Shown here in pieces: positions 58,362-64,000 of a stretch of DNA of 64,000 nucleotides. This stretch comes from Streptomyces camelliae (GTDB lineage Bacteria > Actinomycetota > Actinomycetes > Streptomycetales > Streptomycetaceae), in contig NZ_CP115300.1 in NCBI RefSeq assembly GCF_027625935.1, positions 7,998,001 through 8,062,000 on the forward strand. The letters run 5' to 3'. A model generated the notes under the pieces. The model saw only the letters and a list, made by a program, of their open reading frames with translations. It was not told the origin of the DNA and did not search any database. How positions within the stretch are numbered: the first letter of the stretch is position 1; each line of letters starts with the position of its first letter. A program made the translations under genes and the position numbers.

Positions 58362-59204
58362 TCAGATGTCCTCGTCCGCTTCGGGCTCGGGTTCGGGTTC
58401 GCCCGCCACGATCAGCCGCGGCAGATGCTCCGAGATCTCCGTGCGCGCCTCGGCCGGCAGCCCCGCGTCGGTGACGAGCGTGTGCACCTGCTCCAGCGCG
58501 GCGAACGAACTCAGGCCCACCGTGCCCCACTTGGTGTGGTCGGCGACCACCACGACCCGGCGCGCGGAGTGCACCAGCCGACGGTTGGTCTCGGCCTCCG
58601 CGAGGTTCGGCGTGGACAGCCCCGCCTCCACCGATATGCCGTGCACACCGAGGAAGAGCAGATCGAAGTGGAGGGCGGCGATCGCCTGGTCGGCGACCGG
58701 GCCCACCAGCGAGTCCGAAGGGGTGCGCACCCCGCCGGTCAGCACCACCGTCGCCGCGCCCTGCCGCTGGCCCGAGGTGCGCTGCGCCGCGTGAAAGACG
58801 TCCGCGACCCGCACCGAGTTCGTCACGACGGTCAGATCCGGCACCTCCAGCAGGTGCTGCGCGAGCGCGTACGTCGTCGTACCGCCGGACAGAGCGATCG
58901 CCGTCCCCGGCGTGACCAGCCGGGCCGCGGCCCGCGCGATGTCCTCCTTGGCGGTCAGCTCCAGACCCGACTTGGCCTCGAACCCCGGCTCATGGGTGCT
59001 GGCCTCGACCACCGGCACCGCACCGCCGTGCACCTTCTCCAACATGCCCTGGCGGGCGAGGGAGTCCAGATCCCGGCGCACGGTCATGTCCGACACGCCG
59101 AGCTTGCGGGTCAGCTCGTTGACCCGCACACCGCCCCGGCGCCGGACCTCGTCCAGGATCAGGGCGCGGCGCTGCTCCGCGAGGAGGTTCTGATTCTCGC
59201 TCAC
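58362..59204 (-). CDS. DeoR/GlpR-family transcriptional regulator
   Basis: A 280-residue regulator. The HTH is ALILDEVRRRGGVRVNELTR followed by KLGVSDMTVRRDLDSLARQG. The sensor domain contains ALSGGTTTYALAQHL and VVVADHTKWGTVGLSSFA. The C-terminus EPEPEPEADEDI is an acidic tail. GTG at 59204 has GGAG six bases upstream; the longer frame to 59252 is not needed. It is divergent from the large membrane hydrolase gene; the sugar phosphate ligand is unknown. Confidence 0.9.
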   Translation of the reverse strand: MSENQNLLAEQRRALILDEVRRRGGVRVNELTRKLGVSDMTVRRDLDSLARQGMLEKVHGGAVPVVEASTHEPGFEAKSGLELTAKEDIARAAARLVTPGTAIALSGGTTTYALAQHLLEVPDLTVVTNSVRVADVFHAAQRTSGQRQGAATVVLTGGVRTPSDSLVGPVADQAIAALHFDLLFLGVHGISVEAGLSTPNLAEAETNRRLVHSARRVVVVADHTKWGTVGLSSFAALEQVHTLVTDAGLPAEARTEISEHLPRLIVAGEPEPEPEADEDI

Positions 59205-59408
59205 GTACGCTCCGGTCCTTTCGCCGCCAACGGTCCGACACGCCCGGCACACCGGCTTCGACCAGGAGATTCCGTACGACCGGAGGTGCGCGGGCGTCCC
59301 ATCTTTTCACGGGTGGGTACCGGTTGCGCCACCCGCCTGTCACGAAGCGCACACGCCACTCGGGTCTCCGCTGTTCCCGTCCGTTGTCACACGGATCGGG
59401 GAGATTCC

Positions 59409-62159
59409 GTGACGAGCGGTGTGCGGCGCCGGTGGAGCGGAGATCCTGATGCCCGCATCGACTCAGGCCTTCGGGCGCGTCACGGGGGTGCGACGACAGT
59501 GGACCGCGCGCAGGACCGCCCCATCGGGCGGCGGACGGGCACACACGACGAACAGCAGACCGATCTGGCGGCCGGCGACACCGCCCCGGACACCGACCGG
59601 ACCGGCAGCGGTGCGGGGAAAGAGAGTGACCGGACACGCGTGGGTGCCGGGGCGGGGGCCGACCGCACGGATCCGGGTGCCGGGACCGACAGCGAGGGCA
59701 CGGGTACGGGTGCGGGGACGCAGACCCGGCGGACGAGCACCGGTGCCGGGGCGGGAATCGAGCGTATGGGTGCGGGTGCCGGGAAGTGGACCGAACGGGC
59801 GGATACGGGTGCCGGGGCGGGGGTGGAGCGTACAGGTACGGAGCCCGAGGCGCGGACCGGGCGGGCGGAGCCGGATGCGGGGCCGGCGGCCGGTCGTAAG
59901 GGGCTCCAGCCCGAGTCCGAGCTGGAGCTGCTGGTGCACGGGGTCGGTGGCACCACGCCCGAGAAGATGCTCGGCGATCCGCGCACGGTCCGGATCACCG
60001 GTGACGACACGGCCGCGGTCTTCCGGCGCGCGGCCGACGCCGGCCGCCGCAAGGGGGCACGCGGCGAGCCGGTGCAGGAGGCGTACGTCTGGTGCAACCT
60101 GACCTCCGGCGACAGCAGCCGCGCCCTGTGGCTCTTACTGCTGCCGTTCATGGTGGTCAACCTCGCCCACTGGATGCGCCCCGCCACGACCGGCCGGCCG
60201 CGCGCCGTCCGCCTGTACGGCCTCCTCGTCCGCCTGACCGCCCTCACCCTGACGGTGCTGCTGGTGGCCGCCGCCTGCGAGGTGGCGCTGGACCTGGTGG
60301 CCTGGCAGTGTGCGGGCGTCCACGACTGCGCTCGCCGCCACTCCTGGCTGACCTTCTCCGCCGCCGGAGCGCCCGGCGGCGACGGCGGCTGGTGGAGCCT
60401 GCCCGGGCGCCGGCTCGCGCTCGCCGCGCTGGTTCCGGCCGCGCTGACCCTCCTCCTGTGGTATCTCTCGCGCCGCACCTGGAGCGCCTACGAGTCGCAC
60501 CGGCCCATGGACCGCGACCCCGAGCCGGAGACCGACGGCAGCGCGCTGGCCCGGCCCGGCTTCTGGTACGGGCGCCGCCTGGTGGCCCGGCTGCGCGCCG
60601 CGCACACCGCGGCGGCCCTGCTGACGGTGGCCGCCGCCGTCGTGACCCCGGCGGCCCGCTACGACCACCGGCCAGGCGGTCCCGCGGCCCTGAACGCCCT
60701 GAGCTGGCTGCTGACCGCGGCCCTGCTGGCCTGGGCGGCCGCGGCGGTGGGCGTGGTCTGCCGCCGGGGCCGCAGCGAGAACCGCCTCGACCGGCGACTC
60801 GACCGGCATCTCGTACGCCGGCTGCCGCTCGGCGCGCTCGGCCTGCTGCTGCTCACCGCTCTGTACGCCGGCTGGTCCCGGCCCGGCTGGCACTCCACCG
60901 GGCGGCTGCCCGGCGACCCGGCCTTCGGCGCCCTGATGCTGGCCCAGGGGCTCCTCATCATCGCCCTCGCCGTCGTCGCGCGGAACCTGCACCGCCGGAG
61001 CCCCGACCGGCGCGCCGGGATGCGCGGCCTCGGCGGTCCGGCGGTCGCCCTGCTCGCCTGTGCGCTGGGCGGTGTGATGTCCGGCGGGGTCGCCCAGCGC
61101 GTCGCCGGCTGGCTGTCCGGCACCGGCGGCCTGCCCGCCGGTCCGCCCGTGCTGCTGACCTGGCAGGCGTCCACCATCCCGCCGGTTCTCGCGGTCCTGC
61201 TGCTCCTCGCCGTCCGGCTCGGCTCCGATGCCGCCCGGGTCGCCCGCGCCGAACGCGGCCGGATCCGCCACGAGCACCCCGGCGAGCCCGAGGACCCCGG
61301 CCGCACCCGGGCCATCGCCCATGTCCGGGCCATGGCCACCCTCACCGACCGGGCGCCCCTCGTCGTCGCCGTACTCACCGCCACCACCTTCGTGCTCGGC
61401 GCCCTCGCCCTTGCCGGTGCCATGGCCACCGGCAAGACACCCGACGGAGCGGCCCGCCGCACCTACGACGTCCTGCGGACCGCCGCCGACACCTCGCAGG
61501 CGCTGGGCTCCTGGCTGGTCGGGTTCGGCTTCCTGCTGTTCGTGACCTGGGGCCGGCGCGCCTACAAGGACGCCTCGGCCCGGCGCACCATCGGCATCCT
61601 CTGGGACGTCGGCACCTTCTGGCCGCGTGCCGCCCACCCCTTCGCGCCCCCGTGCTACGCCGAGCGCGCCGTACCCGACCTGACCTGGCGGATGGCGACC
61701 TGGACGCAGCGCACCGGAGGCCGGCTCGTCCTCTCCGGGCACTCGCAGGGCAGCGTCCTGGCCGCGGCCGCCGCCTGGCAGCTGACCCCGTCGGCACGCA
61801 AGCGGATCGCCCTGCTGACCTACGGCTCTCCCCTGGAGCGCCTCTACGGTCGCTGGTTCCCCGCCCATTTCGGGCCGCCCGCGCTCGCCGCCCTGCACCG
61901 CGACGTCGCCTGCTGGCGCAACCTCCACCGCCGTACCGACCCCATCGGCGGCCCCGTCCGCGTCCCCGACGACGACACCGCCCCCGAGGTCGACCACGCC
62001 CCCTTGCGGGACCCGCTCGCCTACGGCCGCACGCCCGACCATCCCCTCCCGGCGCCCATCCTCGGCCACTCCGACTACCAGGCGGACCCTGTCTTCGCCC
62101 GGGAACGCGCCCGCTTGCTGAGCCGACTGCGCCCAGAGGTGCCGGGACAGCGAAGTTGA
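59409..62159 (+). CDS. Large membrane protein, alpha/beta-hydrolase fold split by a transmembrane insertion
   Basis: A 916-residue protein from GTG 59409 with GGGGAG upstream. Residues 50-165 are Gly/Thr/Ala-rich repeats of GAGAGIERTG type. Residues 173-190 (ELELLVHGVGGTTPEKMLGD) give an HGxGG oxyanion motif. Then comes a roughly 500-residue region with about 10 membrane helices. After it, VLSGHSQGSVLAAAAAW holds the nucleophile elbow S779, D844 lies in RRTDPIGG and H887 in LGHSDYQADP. This order matches a Ser-Asp-His hydrolase whose core strands flank a membrane domain. The enzyme role is inferred; the substrate could be a lipid. It is divergent from a DeoR regulator. Confidence 0.75.
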   Translation: MTSGVRRRWSGDPDARIDSGLRARHGGATTVDRAQDRPIGRRTGTHDEQQTDLAAGDTAPDTDRTGSGAGKESDRTRVGAGAGADRTDPGAGTDSEGTGTGAGTQTRRTSTGAGAGIERMGAGAGKWTERADTGAGAGVERTGTEPEARTGRAEPDAGPAAGRKGLQPESELELLVHGVGGTTPEKMLGDPRTVRITGDDTAAVFRRAADAGRRKGARGEPVQEAYVWCNLTSGDSSRALWLLLLPFMVVNLAHWMRPATTGRPRAVRLYGLLVRLTALTLTVLLVAAACEVALDLVAWQCAGVHDCARRHSWLTFSAAGAPGGDGGWWSLPGRRLALAALVPAALTLLLWYLSRRTWSAYESHRPMDRDPEPETDGSALARPGFWYGRRLVARLRAAHTAAALLTVAAAVVTPAARYDHRPGGPAALNALSWLLTAALLAWAAAAVGVVCRRGRSENRLDRRLDRHLVRRLPLGALGLLLLTALYAGWSRPGWHSTGRLPGDPAFGALMLAQGLLIIALAVVARNLHRRSPDRRAGMRGLGGPAVALLACALGGVMSGGVAQRVAGWLSGTGGLPAGPPVLLTWQASTIPPVLAVLLLLAVRLGSDAARVARAERGRIRHEHPGEPEDPGRTRAIAHVRAMATLTDRAPLVVAVLTATTFVLGALALAGAMATGKTPDGAARRTYDVLRTAADTSQALGSWLVGFGFLLFVTWGRRAYKDASARRTIGILWDVGTFWPRAAHPFAPPCYAERAVPDLTWRMATWTQRTGGRLVLSGHSQGSVLAAAAAWQLTPSARKRIALLTYGSPLERLYGRWFPAHFGPPALAALHRDVACWRNLHRRTDPIGGPVRVPDDDTAPEVDHAPLRDPLAYGRTPDHPLPAPILGHSDYQADPVFARERARLLSRLRPEVPGQRS
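59640..59880 (+). repeat. In-frame GGTGCCGGGGCGGG-type repeats in the hydrolase N-terminus
   Basis: Degenerate copies of GGTGCCGGGGCGGG followed by -GAGCGTA- or -GACCG- encode GAGAG-ERT-type peptide repeats. The segment precedes the conserved HGVGG region and is likely disordered. Confidence 0.7.
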
Positions 62160-62176
62160 GCGCCCCGAAAGGGCGC
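62160..62176 (+). terminator. Stem-loop terminator after the membrane hydrolase
   Basis: GCGCCC (62160-62165) and GGGCGC (62171-62176) enclose CGAAA right after the stop codon, a form common at Streptomyces 3' ends. Confidence 0.7.
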
Positions 62177-62202
62177 GGGGCCGTGCCTGATGCGCGGAGC
62201 GC

Positions 62203-62550
62203 TCACGTGTGCTCGACGTACTCCAGCACGGCCCCGCCCGGATGCCGTACCGTCGCGTTGCGGCCGGTCGGCACCTTGTTCGGGCCGTCGAGGATCTCGC
62301 CGCCGTGCTCGGCGAGCAGCGAGCGCAGGCCGTCCAGGTCGTCCACGAGCACCGTGCTCTGCACACGGCGGAACGGGGCGAGGGCCTGCTCGGTGCCCGC
62401 GACGAGCAGAAAACCGCCGATGCTCGCCACCTCCACCTCGCCGTGGAAGAACCGCGTGCGCACGTCCTGGCCCGTCAGCGCGCGCAGGGCGGGCAGCGCC
62501 TCGTCCAGGTCGGCCACATAGAGCCGGGCGAGCGTCGCCAGCGCCTTCAT
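62203..62550 (-). CDS. VOC-like small protein
   Basis: A 115-residue protein with a glyoxalase-like beta-alpha-beta pattern: LARLYVADLDEALPALRALTG, VEVASIGGFLLVAG, STVLVDDLDGLRSLLAEHGG and HPGGAVLEYVE. A C-terminal Glu could be a metal ligand. ATG at 62550 has GGAGG upstream. It follows the AAA ATPase gene by 41 bp on the same strand, so they are probably cotranscribed. Confidence 0.78.
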   Translation of the reverse strand: MKALATLARLYVADLDEALPALRALTGQDVRTRFFHGEVEVASIGGFLLVAGTEQALAPFRRVQSTVLVDDLDGLRSLLAEHGGEILDGPNKVPTGRNATVRHPGGAVLEYVEHT

Positions 62551-62591
62551 ATCCGTGCCTCCAGAAGCTTGTCCGGTTCGGGCCTCGCCGC

Positions 62592-64000
62592 TCAGGGCAG
62601 CTCCGGCAGGTCCTGCGCGTACAGCAGGGTCAGATCGTCGGTGCTCGGGTCCGCGAGCTGGGCGACCCGGCTCGCGTGCCGCTCCACCATCGCCTCGAAG
62701 GTCTGCCGGGCCGTGCGGCCGTTGCCGAAGGCCGGGCCCTTCGGGATCGCCGTGAAGTACTTCAGCAGCGCCTCGGACGCGCCCTCCGCCAGCCGGTACT
62801 CGTGCTCGTCGGCCTGCTGCTCCACGATCCGCAGCAGCTCGTCGGGGCCGTAGTCGCCGAAGGTGATGGTGCGCGAGAAGCGGGAGGCGACACCGGGGTT
62901 GACGGACAGGAAGCGCTCCATCTCCGCCGTGTACCCGGCGACGATCACCACCACCGCGTCCCGGTGGTCCTCCATCAGCTTCACCAGGGTGTCGATGGCC
63001 TCCTTGCCGAAGTCCCGTCCGGCGTCCTCCGGGGACAGCGCGTACGCCTCGTCGATGAACAGCACCCCGCCGTGCGCCCGTTGGAAGGCCTCCTGGGTGC
63101 GGATGGCCGTGGAGCCGATGTGCTCGCCGACCAGGTCGACCCGGGAGACCTCGACCAGGTGGCCTTTCTCCAGTACCCCGAGCGAGGCGAGGATCTCGCC
63201 GTAGAGCCGGGCCACCGTCGTCTTGCCGGTGCCGGGGGAGCCGGTGAAGACCAGGTGCCGCTTGACCGAGGCTGCCTTCAGACCCGCCTGCTGCCGGCGC
63301 CGGCCCACCTCGATCATGTCGGTCAGCGCCCGCACCTCGCGCTTGACGCTCTCCAGGCCCACCAGCGCGTCCAGTTCCCCGAGCACGTCCTTCGACGTCC
63401 GCACCGGCTTCTCGGGCTCCGCGGCGGCGACCAGCGGCTCCTGCTCCGTGCTGCGCTGCCCGGGGATCGAGCCGAGCAGCCCGGGGGAGGGCGTCACCGT
63501 CTCCACTGCGGTCTCGCGTACTGCAGCCGGCCGCAGGCCTCCGCTCTCGTCGCTGGTGCAGTCCTCCACGACCGGGCCCGTACCGGAACCTGCGTCCGGG
63601 CCGTTGTCGGCGAACTCGTAACCGCCGCGCGCGCAACGCTCCGTACGGCACTTGCGCAGGGTCGCCCGGCAGCCGTCGATCACATGGAAGCCGTAGCCAC
63701 CGCTACCGCTCACCCGGCAGTTCAGGAAGCTGCCGCGGCCGCCCGCGGAGACGTAGAAGCCGGCCTCGGCAGGGGACTCGACCGTGCAGCGCTCGATGGT
63801 CGGGTCGGCGCCCTTGGTGACGATCACGCCGGTCTGGGTGCCGTCCAGGGTGCAGTTGTTCAGTGTGCCGCCGCTGCCGTGGTCGCGGAACCACGCGCCG
63901 GTCGCCGCCTCCCGGATCCGGCAGTCGTCGAGCTGCGCGGTCGCCCCGTCGCTCACCGACACCGCCGTGTTGCGCACCTGGGACAGATCGCTGTCCACGA
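62592..64000 (-). CDS. AAA ATPase (CbbX/SpoVK type) with N-terminal beta-helix, 5' end outside window
   Basis: The frame runs off the right edge, so at least 469 residues are seen and the start is missing. The first 150 visible residues are parallel right-handed beta-helix coils (SVSDGATAQLDDCRI, LNNCTLDGTQTGVIV, TIERCTVES, FLNCRVSGSGGYGF). A linker then leads to a CbbX-type AAA domain: LDALVGLESVKREV, Walker A GSPGTGKTT, pore loop region VGEHIGSTA, Walker B GVLFIDEAYAL, and sensor/arginine-finger region NPGVASRFSRTI. Related AAA proteins remodel other proteins, as EccA does in type VII secretion, but no ESX genes are adjacent here. Confidence 0.85.
   Translation of the reverse strand, partial: VDSDLSQVRNTAVSVSDGATAQLDDCRIREAATGAWFRDHGSGGTLNNCTLDGTQTGVIVTKGADPTIERCTVESPAEAGFYVSAGGRGSFLNCRVSGSGGYGFHVIDGCRATLRKCRTERCARGGYEFADNGPDAGSGTGPVVEDCTSDESGGLRPAAVRETAVETVTPSPGLLGSIPGQRSTEQEPLVAAAEPEKPVRTSKDVLGELDALVGLESVKREVRALTDMIEVGRRRQQAGLKAASVKRHLVFTGSPGTGKTTVARLYGEILASLGVLEKGHLVEVSRVDLVGEHIGSTAIRTQEAFQRAHGGVLFIDEAYALSPEDAGRDFGKEAIDTLVKLMEDHRDAVVVIVAGYTAEMERFLSVNPGVASRFSRTITFGDYGPDELLRIVEQQADEHEYRLAEGASEALLKYFTAIPKGPAFGNGRTARQTFEAMVERHASRVAQLADPSTDDLTLLYAQDLPELP

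Noticed and set aside
58335..59408. N-terminal extension of the membrane hydrolase frame
   Set aside because: It lies opposite the DeoR gene, has no family-like sequence, and a good GTG with RBS occurs at 59409.
60135..62366. 743-residue minus-strand frame
   Set aside because: Antisense to the membrane hydrolase; composition is the Gly/Ala/Arg shadow typical of high-GC3 genes.
1..64000. Biosynthetic gene cluster, prophage or integrative element
   Set aside because: No PKS, NRPS, terpene, integrase, transposase or phage structural gene was seen, and composition is uniform.

Overview
The window is about 64 kb of very GC-rich DNA with dense, high-GC3 genes, many GTG starts and small overlapping operons. 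The gene content points to a Streptomyces chromosome: mycothiol-dependent isomerase-like proteins, a deazaflavin-dependent reductase, DUF6421, DUF5134, DUF6332 and DUF6986 proteins, a Cds1-like cysteine desulfhydrase, and abundant TetR, MarR, DeoR, LacI and ROK regulators. I saw no rRNA, tRNA, integrase, transposase, CRISPR array or secondary-metabolite cluster. The species assignment is inference from gene families.

Layout. 0-9 kb: the 3' part of a P-type ATPase, a 33/65-bp tandem repeat array, an Old Yellow Enzyme divergent from an ArsR-type regulator, a purine/uracil permease, a ferredoxin-NADP reductase-like flavoprotein, a TetR regulator, a HAD phosphatase and a broken M56 peptidase gene. 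9-16 kb: a DUF5134 membrane protein divergent from a FUSC-MarR operon with a strong palindromic operator, a decayed aldo/keto reductase, two VOC proteins, a GNAT acetyltransferase and a glycerophosphodiesterase. 16-20 kb: the operon DUF6421, SDR, threonine aldolase, closed by a bidirectional terminator. 20-25 kb: an acyltransferase, a thioredoxin, a cysteine-rich leader peptide before a flavin reductase, etfBA, and a DUF6986 HpcH/HpaI-type protein.

25-38 kb: carbohydrate genes (LacI regulator with ROK kinase and operator, GH27 alpha-galactosidase), small secreted proteins, a P-loop/Nudix fusion, an MBL hydrolase, an M20 dipeptidase, a geranylgeranyl-reductase-like flavoprotein, and a deazaflavin reductase divergent from a TetR regulator with repeated operators. 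38-45 kb: a two-component system, DUF6332, MFS plus MarR, a mycothiol-type protein, a second MFS and a luciferase-like DUF5519 protein. 45-54 kb: a DeoR/SIS/class II aldolase sugar-phosphate module, rlmG, an AlkB-like dioxygenase, a ROK regulator with Nudix, and a TetR-DUF4865-phosphotriesterase operon. 54-64 kb: a SHOCT protein, an RsbW-like ATPase, a Cds1-like desulfhydrase, an SRPBCC protein, a DeoR regulator, a 916-residue membrane protein whose alpha/beta-hydrolase motifs flank a large transmembrane insertion, and a beta-helix/AAA ATPase running off the end.

Most of this is ordinary chromosomal housekeeping and catabolism. The items most worth a second look are the split membrane hydrolase (59409-62159), the DUF6421 protein with an HDxxH...EE signature and its operon (16126-19378), the cysteine leader peptide (20861-20941), the beta-helix/AAA fusion (62592-64000), and two genes caught in decay, one apparently carrying a short palindromic insertion.
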